Shown: one piece after another, positions 8,817 to 16,528 of the stretch | Numbering within the stretch: position 1 is the first letter of the stretch | Layout: the number at the start of each line of letters is the position of its first letter | Assembly (NCBI GenBank): GCA_902795135.1 | Contig: CADBJW010000014.1 | Span: 23,749-87,748, forward strand | Origin: an uncultured Eubacteriales bacterium | Lineage (GTDB): Bacteria > Bacillota > Clostridia > Peptostreptococcales > Anaerovoracaceae | Length of the DNA: 64,000 nt | Direction: 5' to 3' | The notes under the pieces: generated by a model | Seen by the model: the letters and a program-made list of their open reading frames with translations, nothing else | Told to the model about the DNA's origin: nothing | The model's database searches: none | Program-made: the position numbers and the translations under genes

Positions 8817-9119
8817 ATGGAAAAAAACAGAGAAACAGAATTAGCAGAAAAACGGACAGGCTTATCCGTCGAACGGACCAGCCTTGCCTTTGAACGCACC
8901 GCCCTTGCCAACTCCCAGACATTGCTGGCTTTTTCCAGAACAGCCATAGCAGTGTTCGCTGCGGGAATCGGTATGTTTGAATTTATTAACAATCAGACCA
9001 TTGTAGGTATCGGCATAGTTCTTATGGGTGTATCACCGATTATTATGATTGTCGGGATCGTGCAGTACATTAAAGTAAGGACTAAAATAAACGGACTTAA
9101 GGACGAAATGGAGGAGTAA
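8817..9119 (+). CDS. DUF202 family membrane protein (YidH-like)
   Basis: 100 residues. A charged N-terminus with the DUF202 pattern RTGLSVERTSLAFERTALAN is followed by two hydrophobic segments (about 35-53 and 60-80) and a short charged tail. Members are small inner-membrane proteins of unknown role. The start at 8817 is preferred over ATG 8811 because AGGGTG (8804-8809) is 7 nt upstream of 8817 but only 1 nt from 8811. The next gene begins 2 nt after its stop, so translation is probably coupled. Confidence 0.85.
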   Translation: MEKNRETELAEKRTGLSVERTSLAFERTALANSQTLLAFSRTAIAVFAAGIGMFEFINNQTIVGIGIVLMGVSPIIMIVGIVQYIKVRTKINGLKDEMEE

Positions 9120-9121
9120 TA

Positions 9122-9721
9122 ATGAATATCGTTTGCTTAGACATGGAAGGCGTATTGGTTCCGGAAATATGGATTACCTTTGCAGAAGTTTCCGGCATTC
9201 CTGAACTCAAGAGAACAACACGTGATGAGCCAAACTACGACAAATTGATGGAGTACAGACTGAACATCCTGAGGGAACACGGTCTTGGGCTCAAGGAAAT
9301 ACAGGAGACCATCGCGAAAATCGATCCGCTTCCTGGAGCAAAGGAATTTTTAGATCAGCTTCGGGAGATCACACAGGTAGTCATCCTGAGCGATACCTTC
9401 GAACAGTTTGCGACCCCTCTCATGAGGAAACTCGGATGGCCTACCATCATGTGCAATACCCTTGAGGTTGGCGAAGACGGAACGATTCTCAAACATAAAA
9501 TGCGCGTTGAAAAATCCAAGCTTTCAACGGTAAAAGCCCTTCAGTCCATTGGCTACGAAACCATCGCGGCAGGCGACAGCTTCAATGATCTGGCGATGAT
9601 CCAGGCAAGCAAAGCGGGCTTTCTGTTCCGAAGCACGGAACAGATCAAAAAGGATTATCCTCAGTATCCGGCTTTTGAAGAATTCGACGATCTTCTGGAA
9701 GCCATTAAGGGCGCATTATAA
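9122..9721 (+). CDS. thrH: ThrH-type phosphoserine phosphatase / homoserine phosphotransferase
   Basis: HAD-superfamily enzyme of 199 residues. The first HAD motif is the unusual DMEGVLVPEIW (residues 7-17), which separates ThrH from SerB (DFDGT). Motif II is VVILSDTF and the last motif is AAGDSFNDLAM. ThrH of Pseudomonas dephosphorylates phosphoserine and can pass the phosphate to homoserine, so serine or threonine synthesis is likely. The ribosome site GGAGG lies inside the end of the DUF202 gene. A terminator follows. Confidence 0.88.
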   Translation: MNIVCLDMEGVLVPEIWITFAEVSGIPELKRTTRDEPNYDKLMEYRLNILREHGLGLKEIQETIAKIDPLPGAKEFLDQLREITQVVILSDTFEQFATPLMRKLGWPTIMCNTLEVGEDGTILKHKMRVEKSKLSTVKALQSIGYETIAAGDSFNDLAMIQASKAGFLFRSTEQIKKDYPQYPAFEEFDDLLEAIKGAL

Positions 9722-9735
9722 GTTATACAAAAACA

Positions 9736-9768
9736 CTGGCAGCCATATTGTTATGGCTGCCGGTTTTT
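9736..9768 (+). terminator. Rho-independent terminator after thrH
   Basis: Perfect stem GGCAGCCAT / ATGGCTGCC (9738-9746 and 9753-9761), extended by C-T / G-G, then TTTTT. Confidence 0.93.
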
Positions 9769-9848
9769 ATGTTGAAAACTTAATGATTATTATGCTTAGG
9801 AATAGGGGGAAAATCGCATAAAAGGTAGAAATAGGAAATTTTTTATTG

Positions 9849-9854
9849 TATAAT
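9849..9854 (+). promoter_or_regulatory. Probable -10 of the coiled-coil membrane operon
   Basis: TATAAT at 9849-9854 preceded by TTG; no matching -35. The leader to ATG 9906 is about 45 nt. Confidence 0.5.
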
Positions 9855-9905
9855 GTACATTGTTATATATTGGGTTCGTGTAACTCGACACATGGAGAGA
9901 AAACA

Positions 9906-10616
9906 ATGACAGTAACGATGATTATTATCATAGTTGCTGGTGTCGTAATCATAGCCTTTGGTGTTCTTTGTCTGATCGCGATGATCAAGGCGCAGAAAGA
10001 AACCCGGAACGTGGCAGAAAAAATATTAGCTGTTGAGAAGAACCTTGGAGATGTTTCAAAAGCCGTTTCAGACTCGGTCAGAAACTCCAAAAAAGGAGAC
10101 GAAAGTATTATCCGGGAACTGAATCGGCAGGCAGCGAAACAGGCCGAGATTCAGGCAGAAATTGAGGCAGAGAAAAAGGCAAAAGCAAAGGCAGAAGCGG
10201 AGGCAGCGGCGAAGGCAGCAGCCGAGCGGGAAAAAGCGGAGAAAGAGGCGGCAGCCGCCGCAGCGAAAGAAGCGGCAGAAAAACAGCGTCAGACAGCCCC
10301 AGCTCCTGCAGAAGACATCATGCAACTGGAATCAGATATTGATACGGTTCAGAACATAGATCTGGATGAGATAGACATTCACGATCTGCTCGATGATTTT
10401 GAAGATATTCTTCCGGAAATCGGGGAGACCCCGAAACCGGTCCAGCATGTTCCGGACAACCTGTTGACGGCAGCCGTCAATATGGGGACCTTGTCCGAAG
10501 CAGAGATACGAAAACCTGAGATACCGGTTCCGCAGATCCAGCATGTTGATTACGACATCGGAAAGAGCGGGAAGAAATATACAGCCTCTGAATTGGAAGC
10601 GATGATTAGAGAATAA
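9906..10616 (+). CDS. Membrane-anchored coiled-coil protein, unknown function
   Basis: 236 residues. One N-terminal transmembrane helix (about 4-27, MIIIIVAGVVIIAFGVLCLI) is followed by a helical region that becomes an Ala/Glu/Lys repeat (about 75-130, many KAEAEAAAKA-like heptads), then an acidic tail with DLDEIDIHDLLDDFEDILPE. This topology leaves the coiled coil in the cytoplasm or at the membrane face. ATG 9906 has GGAGAG 6 nt upstream; an earlier in-frame ATG at 9846 lies in the promoter. It is first in a run with the zinc-ribbon coiled-coil protein (16-nt gap) and the UPF0182 protein. No family recognised. Confidence 0.75.
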   Translation: MTVTMIIIIVAGVVIIAFGVLCLIAMIKAQKETRNVAEKILAVEKNLGDVSKAVSDSVRNSKKGDESIIRELNRQAAKQAEIQAEIEAEKKAKAKAEAEAAAKAAAEREKAEKEAAAAAAKEAAEKQRQTAPAPAEDIMQLESDIDTVQNIDLDEIDIHDLLDDFEDILPEIGETPKPVQHVPDNLLTAAVNMGTLSEAEIRKPEIPVPQIQHVDYDIGKSGKKYTASELEAMIRE

Positions 10617-10632
10617 CTAAGAGGAGGAACTT

Positions 10633-13470
10633 ATGTATTGTAGAAAATGTGGAAAAATAATCGCGGATGATGCAGCATTCTGCAGCTATTGCGGGACACC
10701 AACTGCAGCAGAGCCTATGGCTCCGGATCTTCCGGAAGTAACTCCTGAGGTTCAGGGAACCGTTGAAGAAGCATCTTCAGAGCCTTTGATCGAAGCCGTC
10801 GATGCGATTTTCAAACCGGAACCGGAACCGGAACCAGAACCAGAACCGACTCCGGGAAAACTGTTTGAGGAGTTCCAGTGGAATGTCAATGACTATCCGG
10901 ACAGTAACTCCCACGAAAAGACAGAAGACATCGATTTCGACTGGAATGCAGACCCGAACGAAATCAGAGATAAATATTCAGAGCCGTTGGAGCCAGAACC
11001 AGTAGCGGTAGAACCGGTCAGTGAACCGGAACCGGCACCAGAGGACATGAGCCCGGTTGAGCGGATCAATAATTTCTATACATTCAACAGAAAGAACGAA
11101 GAGTTCCAGCAGCTTCTCAATAGGGAATACCAGAAGGTCAAGGCAGGAAATGCCATTGGCGAAGAACTGTCAACGGCAGATCAGCTGGCAGACGAAAAGT
11201 TCGATTCCAGAGAACCGGATACTTCCATGGATGCGTTCCTGAGAAGAGAAGGCGTGGACAAGCCATACGAACCGAAGCCTTTTGAATCCGACGTACTTGC
11301 CAGAATCGATGCTCAGGAAGAAGCCCGCGAAATCAGAAGACGGGAAGAAGAAGCTCGGCAGGCCGCCCTGGAACAGGCTCGCAGAGAAGCCGAAGAAAAA
11401 ATGAAGGCGGACGAGGCCCGTTTGAGAGCGGAGGAAGAAGCCCGCATCAGAGCCGAGGAAGAGGCAAGAATCAAGGCCGAAGAGGAAGCTCGCATCAGAG
11501 CCGAAGAAGAAGCCCGGATCCGGGCAGAAGAGGCGTTTAAGGAAGCCGAACGACTCAAAGAGGAAGCTCGCCTGAGAGCGGAAGAAGTAGCAAAATTCAA
11601 GGCCGAAGAAGAAGCACGTGCAAAAGCCGCAGAAGAAGCAAGACTCAAGGCCGAAGAGGAAGCCCGTCTCAGAGCGGAAGAAGAAGCCCGTATTCAGGCG
11701 GAAGAAGAAGCGCGCCGCAAAGCGGAGGAAGAAGCTCGCGCTATTGAAGAGGCAAAGGCCAGAGAAGAAGCGAGACTGAAGGCGGAAGCAGATCTTAGAG
11801 CTGCCAGGGAAGCAGAGAAGATCAGAGCCCAGAAAGAAGCCCGCATGGCGATTGAAGCCGAAGAAAAAGAACGGGCAGAACAGGAGCGAAGAAAAGCCGA
11901 AGAAGCGCGCATCAGAGCGAAGCTTGATCAGGAAAAGGAAAATATTACAAGACAGGCAGAAAGCGCTGCCGTAGAGCAGGAAGCCAGAAAGGTCCTGGAA
12001 CAGACTGCCAGAATGAGAGAAGCAGAAGCTGCTAAGATCAGAGCGGCGATCGCAGGAATTAAGGGCGAATTGGCGTCTAAGACAGTCAAGGAACCGGAAC
12101 CGGTAGCTCCAGTTGTGGAAGAACCTGTCACATTGGTGGAAGAACCAGTTGCTCCGGTTGATGAACCGGCTGTTTTGGTGGAAGAACCGACCGTTCAGGT
12201 AGAGCCGGAACCGCTGAAGCCGGCCGTGGAAGAACCGACGATTCAGCCAATGAGACCAATGAAGCCGATTGCTCCGGAACCAGCCAAGCCGTTCCATCCA
12301 GAACCGCCAATTGAGCCAGTTGTTCCAGAACCGGTTCAGTTTGCGAAGACGGTTACGGTTGACAGAAATGCTGACGAAATCAAAAAAGCCCAGCAGGCAA
12401 TGAGAGAAAGAATTGCCAGAGATAAGGCAAAAGAAGATTTCTTTGCAGAATTTGAAGATGACAAACCGACGACTGGTCGTGACACGATGCTTTTGAATGA
12501 TAGTGACATGACGAAGACCCGGTCCATCGATAAGGCTGCGATTCTTGCAGGTATGGAATCCACCAGAAAGATCTCCAGAGAAGAACTTGCAGCAGCGACG
12601 AAAATTCCAGAAGAAGATAAAGTAGAAGAAACGGTTGAGGATCTGTTAAGTCAGTTTGAGACAGCAAACAACCTTCCGGAAGAAGGAACTGCTTTTGAAG
12701 AATCGGAAGAACCGGTTGTAGAATTGATTCCTGAGGAAGAACCGATTCAGGCAGAGCCGGCTCCAGTAGAAGAACCGATCATGGAGCAGCCAGCAGAGCC
12801 AGTTATAGAGCAGCCGGAAGAACCGATTGTTGAACAGCCAGCAGAGCCAATTGTTGAACAGCCTGTAGAGCCAATTTTTGAACAGCCTGTAGAGCCAATT
12901 GTTGAACAGCCTGTAGGACTCGAACCGGAACCTGTTCAGATCGAGGAGCCTGCAATACTGGTACCGGAAGAATTGGAACCGGAAATTCCGGAAGAAGGAT
13001 TCGCAGTTAAGGAAGAACCGACAATCGTACCGGATGTTTCTGCAATCGAAGAAGACAAACCTGGTCTCGAAAACACGATGGTAGTTCCTGAAAAGGAAAT
13101 TCCAAGCGATCGTTTCGTAAGTGACTTTGACAGTTACGGAGAAGAAGAAGCAGCTCAGTTCCGCGCACAGCAGGAAGCAGCCGAAAAAGCGGCCGCGGAG
13201 GAAGAAGCTGCGCAGCAGGAAACGACGGAAGAAAGCAGCGTAGAAGAAGAAAAACCGAAAAAGGAAAAGGGTGGAGCAGGAAGAGTCATTCTGAAGATCA
13301 TCCTGATCCTTCTGATTGTGATATTCGCATTAGAATTGGCTGGAATCGGAATCAAGTTCCTGGCACCACAGAGTCAGGCAGCAGAAGTGATCGATAACCA
13401 GCTTAACAAGATTATTCATTTGATAACGGGAGAAGAGAATACACAGCCTGACGATTATTACATTGGATAG
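10633..13470 (+). CDS. Zinc-ribbon, giant coiled-coil, single-pass membrane protein
   Basis: 945 residues in a clear order. A zinc ribbon at 3-21 (C3-x2-C6-x10-C17-x2-C20) opens the protein. A Glu-Pro rich region with EPEPEPEPEP follows, then about 250 residues of EEARIRAEEEAR-type repeats (about 230-480) forming a highly charged coiled coil. Next come Glu-Pro-Val repeats including a tandem EQPVEPIV octad near 715-760, and one transmembrane helix near 883-908 with a 36-residue outside tail. No enzyme motif is visible. The layout suggests a cytoplasmic scaffold tied to the membrane, perhaps for envelope or division machinery; this is inference. GAGGAGG precedes the ATG. The UPF0182 gene starts 21 nt downstream. 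Confidence 0.85.
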   Translation: MYCRKCGKIIADDAAFCSYCGTPTAAEPMAPDLPEVTPEVQGTVEEASSEPLIEAVDAIFKPEPEPEPEPEPTPGKLFEEFQWNVNDYPDSNSHEKTEDIDFDWNADPNEIRDKYSEPLEPEPVAVEPVSEPEPAPEDMSPVERINNFYTFNRKNEEFQQLLNREYQKVKAGNAIGEELSTADQLADEKFDSREPDTSMDAFLRREGVDKPYEPKPFESDVLARIDAQEEAREIRRREEEARQAALEQARREAEEKMKADEARLRAEEEARIRAEEEARIKAEEEARIRAEEEARIRAEEAFKEAERLKEEARLRAEEVAKFKAEEEARAKAAEEARLKAEEEARLRAEEEARIQAEEEARRKAEEEARAIEEAKAREEARLKAEADLRAAREAEKIRAQKEARMAIEAEEKERAEQERRKAEEARIRAKLDQEKENITRQAESAAVEQEARKVLEQTARMREAEAAKIRAAIAGIKGELASKTVKEPEPVAPVVEEPVTLVEEPVAPVDEPAVLVEEPTVQVEPEPLKPAVEEPTIQPMRPMKPIAPEPAKPFHPEPPIEPVVPEPVQFAKTVTVDRNADEIKKAQQAMRERIARDKAKEDFFAEFEDDKPTTGRDTMLLNDSDMTKTRSIDKAAILAGMESTRKISREELAAATKIPEEDKVEETVEDLLSQFETANNLPEEGTAFEESEEPVVELIPEEEPIQAEPAPVEEPIMEQPAEPVIEQPEEPIVEQPAEPIVEQPVEPIFEQPVEPIVEQPVGLEPEPVQIEEPAILVPEELEPEIPEEGFAVKEEPTIVPDVSAIEEDKPGLENTMVVPEKEIPSDRFVSDFDSYGEEEAAQFRAQQEAAEKAAAEEEAAQQETTEESSVEEEKPKKEKGGAGRVILKIILILLIVIFALELAGIGIKFLAPQSQAAEVIDNQLNKIIHLITGEENTQPDDYYIG
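11400..11770 (+). repeat. Degenerate tandem repeat encoding charged coiled coil
   Basis: Imperfect units of 18-36 nt built on GAAGAAGCCCGC-like words that encode E-A-R-x-[RK]-A-E-E. Synonymous changes between units show selection on the protein and not on the DNA. Confidence 0.7.
12760..12920 (+). repeat. 24-bp tandem repeat in the zinc-ribbon protein gene
   Basis: Near-identical 24-nt units encode EQPVEPIV or EQPAEPIV about five times. The DNA is much more uniform than in the upstream coiled-coil repeat, so copy number may vary between strains. Confidence 0.7.
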
Positions 13471-13490
13471 GTTATTAAAGGAGGAACATT

Positions 13491-16424
13491 TTGGAGGAGA
13501 ACATTAAGAAGAAGAGAAAGCTAGGCGCAAAAGGGATCATTATTATCATCTTACTGATCATCCTGCTTTTTGTTGCGCTGATTGGATGGATTACAGATTT
13601 CCTTTGGTTCAGAGAACTGAGCTATGTTTCGGTATTCCTGACAAAACTGTTTACCCAGTTAAAGATCGGTATACCGACCTTTATAATCGTCACATTCCTG
13701 GCGTACATCTATTTGAAATTCCTGAAGCGGGGATATATCAAAAAAGTTGATTCCGATGAGGAAGTCGATCATAAGCGGCTAAACCTGATTACGTGGGGAT
13801 TGGCCGGAGCTTTTGGTGTAATAACGACTTACTTCGCAGTAACGAAACTGTGGTTCCAGACCCTGCAGTTTATCAACAGTACCGGATTTAAGATAAAAGA
13901 TCCGCTGTACAATATAGACATATCCTTCTATGTCTTCAAATTGAACTTTATCGAAGAAGTCAACGGCATTCTGATTACACTGATCGCAGCCTTTGCGATT
14001 CTTACAGTCGTCTATTATCTGATCCTGCTCACCGTTCGGACACCGAAAATCTTTGAGACGGTTGAAGAAAACATTGAAGAAGAGGAAGAAGATATCGCAT
14101 ACGACGACGACAGATATACGGGTGAAGACGACGAAGACTTCAACAGAAATCTGGGCGATGACAATAATCCGTTCAGCGAAATCAATGATATGTTTGGTAA
14201 ATTTACCAAGCAGTTCACAGGCGGCGGCCGCGGTGGATTCGGCGGATTCGGCGGAAAGAAAAAGCCGGCTCCGAAGAAGCAGCTGGACAATCAGAACTTC
14301 AGACTGATGATTCACATTGCTGAGAAGCAACTGGTGATTGTAGGCATTCTGTTCTTCCTCATGATTGGCGTGCACTTCTTCCTGAAGCAGTACGACCTGC
14401 TCTTTGGCAGCACAGGTGCTGTATTTGGAGCAGGGTTCACGGATGTTAACATCACTCTGTGGATGTACCGAATTCTCATGGGACTTTCCGTCCTGGCAGC
14501 AGTAGGATTTGCCATCGGCATTACGAAGAAAAAGTTCAAGCCGGCAATCGCCGTTCCTGCAGTGATGATCGCAATTGGTCTTTTGGGAACAGGCGCTGCA
14601 ATGCTCGTGCAGAACTTCATCGTATCGCCGGATGAAATCAACAAAGAAAGCAAGTATCTGGAAAGAAATATCGAATACACGCAGTACGCTTACGGTCTTG
14701 ACAATGTTAATATGAAGGCATTCAAGGCGACGCAGGATCTTTCCAGTGATGATATTGCGAACAACGAAGAAACGATTTCCAATATCAGAATCAATGACTA
14801 TGACCCTGCGAAGACGTTCTATAACCAGACACAGAGTATCAGACAGTACTACACATTTAATGACGTAGATGTTGACCGTTATACCATTGACGGCGACTAT
14901 ACGCAGACCTTCCTCTCACCGAGAGAAATCGATGAGGAGAAGATCAGTGGAACCTGGCTGAACCGACACCTGAAGTACACCCATGGTTACGGCGCAACTC
15001 TGTCCAGAGTAGACAAAATCACTGCTAGTGGACAGCCAGACATGCTGATCGACAGCATTCCTCCGGAATCATCCGTCGATGTGAAGATCACCGATCCTGA
15101 AATCTATTTCGGAGAAATGACGAACGATTACGTACTGGTAAATACATCCGAAGATGAATTTGACTATCCGGATGGAAATAACAACAAGTACTGCCAGTAC
15201 GATGGCAAAGCCGGAATCAAGATGAATCTGCTTACGAGACTGATGTTCTCCGTAAGAGAAAAATCTCTCAAGATGCTCGTATCAGGAAACATCAAGGGTG
15301 ACTCCAAGATCCTGATCAACAGAAACATTGAGCACAGAGTAAAGGAAATCATGCCATATCTGGATTACGATGAAGATCCATATATGACGACGGTGGATGG
15401 CAAGCTCTACTGGATCGTGGACGCTTACACGGCTACGAACCGGTATCCGTACTCTGAACCATACAATGAAGAAACGGATGTTAACTACGTAAGAAACTCC
15501 ATTAAGGTCGTTATCGACGCATATACTGGAGAAACGAATTACTACATCGTAGATAAGAACGATCCGATTGCTAAGACCTTCCAGAAGATCTATCCAAAGC
15601 TCTTTAAGGACTTTGAAGAGATGCCGGAAGGAATCCGGGCACACATCAGATATCCGGGAACACTGCTTAACATTCAGGCTGAAATCTATCAGAGATATCA
15701 CATGAACGACGTCAAAGTATTCTACCAAAACGAAGACTTGTGGCAGATCGCCAGTGAAATCTATGGCACTGAAGAAAAGCAGATGACACCGAACTACTAC
15801 ATCATGAAGCTGCCAGGCGAAAAGAGTGCAGAATTCGTTAACTCGATTCCGTTCACTCCGAAGGACAAGAAGAACCTGATGGGTCTGCTGGTAGCAAGAA
15901 ATGATGGCAACGATTACGGCAAGTTGGTATTGTATCAGATGCCGAAGAGCAAGATCGTTTATGGTCCGATGCAGGTAGAAGCACAAATCGACCAGAATAC
16001 AGAGATTTCGAAAGAATTCTCACTTTGGAACTCATCCGGGTCCAAGTACAGCAGAGGAAACCTCTTCATCATTCCAATCGAGGATTCACTGCTCTATGTT
16101 GAACCGGTATATCTGGAAGCAACGAACTCCAGTATTCCGGAAGTCAAGAGAGTTATCGTCGTTTACAATGATGAAATTGCTTACGAGTCAACTCTTGCCG
16201 CAGCATTGAATTCCCTCTTCGGTGAAGGCAGTGCACATGAAAGCAAGGCTTCAACGGACGCTGACAAGGATAAGGCAGGAAAGACGCTCAGTAAGACAGA
16301 ACTTATCGAGAAGTGTCAGGAAGCTTACGATGCAGCGCAGGATTCACTCAAAGACGGCAACTGGGAACAGTACGGCAAGCACATGGATGAGTTGGAGAAG
16401 TATCTCAATCAATTAACTGATTAA
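13491..16424 (+). CDS. UPF0182 family membrane protein
   Basis: 977 residues, typical for UPF0182. About seven hydrophobic segments lie in the first 380 residues, interrupted by a cytoplasmic acidic loop (about 190-250, with EEEEEDIAYDDD and a Gly-rich patch). A large hydrophilic extracytoplasmic domain fills the rest, ending in a helical tail that is common in this family. The role is unknown. Translation starts at TTG 13491, supported by AAGGAGG (13478-13484) 6 nt upstream. It is the third gene of the operon with the two coiled-coil proteins. The C-terminal tail LIEKCQEAYDAAQDSLKDG resembles the helical tail of other UPF0182 proteins. Confidence 0.93.
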   Translation: MEENIKKKRKLGAKGIIIIILLIILLFVALIGWITDFLWFRELSYVSVFLTKLFTQLKIGIPTFIIVTFLAYIYLKFLKRGYIKKVDSDEEVDHKRLNLITWGLAGAFGVITTYFAVTKLWFQTLQFINSTGFKIKDPLYNIDISFYVFKLNFIEEVNGILITLIAAFAILTVVYYLILLTVRTPKIFETVEENIEEEEEDIAYDDDRYTGEDDEDFNRNLGDDNNPFSEINDMFGKFTKQFTGGGRGGFGGFGGKKKPAPKKQLDNQNFRLMIHIAEKQLVIVGILFFLMIGVHFFLKQYDLLFGSTGAVFGAGFTDVNITLWMYRILMGLSVLAAVGFAIGITKKKFKPAIAVPAVMIAIGLLGTGAAMLVQNFIVSPDEINKESKYLERNIEYTQYAYGLDNVNMKAFKATQDLSSDDIANNEETISNIRINDYDPAKTFYNQTQSIRQYYTFNDVDVDRYTIDGDYTQTFLSPREIDEEKISGTWLNRHLKYTHGYGATLSRVDKITASGQPDMLIDSIPPESSVDVKITDPEIYFGEMTNDYVLVNTSEDEFDYPDGNNNKYCQYDGKAGIKMNLLTRLMFSVREKSLKMLVSGNIKGDSKILINRNIEHRVKEIMPYLDYDEDPYMTTVDGKLYWIVDAYTATNRYPYSEPYNEETDVNYVRNSIKVVIDAYTGETNYYIVDKNDPIAKTFQKIYPKLFKDFEEMPEGIRAHIRYPGTLLNIQAEIYQRYHMNDVKVFYQNEDLWQIASEIYGTEEKQMTPNYYIMKLPGEKSAEFVNSIPFTPKDKKNLMGLLVARNDGNDYGKLVLYQMPKSKIVYGPMQVEAQIDQNTEISKEFSLWNSSGSKYSRGNLFIIPIEDSLLYVEPVYLEATNSSIPEVKRVIVVYNDEIAYESTLAAALNSLFGEGSAHESKASTDADKDKAGKTLSKTELIEKCQEAYDAAQDSLKDGNWEQYGKHMDELEKYLNQLTD

Positions 16425-16463
16425 TGACACAAGACCAAAAAAACGGTCAATGTGAGAAAAATC

Positions 16464-16507
16464 CGGAACATTCCCAATTTTGACAGTTGACAAGAGGGAA
16501 TGTTCCG
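16464..16507 (+). promoter_or_regulatory. 12-bp perfect inverted repeat ahead of the glutamine synthetase gene
   Basis: CGGAACATTCCC (16464-16475) and GGGAATGTTCCG (16496-16507) are exact inverted copies with a 20-nt loop, followed by TGCTTTT and then the ribosome site AGGAG. It may be the terminator of the UPF0182 gene, an attenuator of the next gene, or a protein operator. The T run is short for a strong terminator. Confidence 0.6.
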
Positions 16508-16528
16508 TGCTTTTAGGAGACAATTAGT

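Noticed and set aside
11400-11770. Regular short repeats that could suggest a CRISPR array
   Set aside because: The repeats are coding, vary at synonymous positions, and have no unique spacers of constant length; no cas genes are present.
11170-12297. Long open frame on the minus strand opposite the coiled-coil repeat of the zinc-ribbon gene
   Set aside because: Its Ser/Phe/Arg-rich product is the mirror of GAA/GCC-type codons on the plus strand; no ribosome site, no recognisable motif, and the plus-strand gene is clearly coding.
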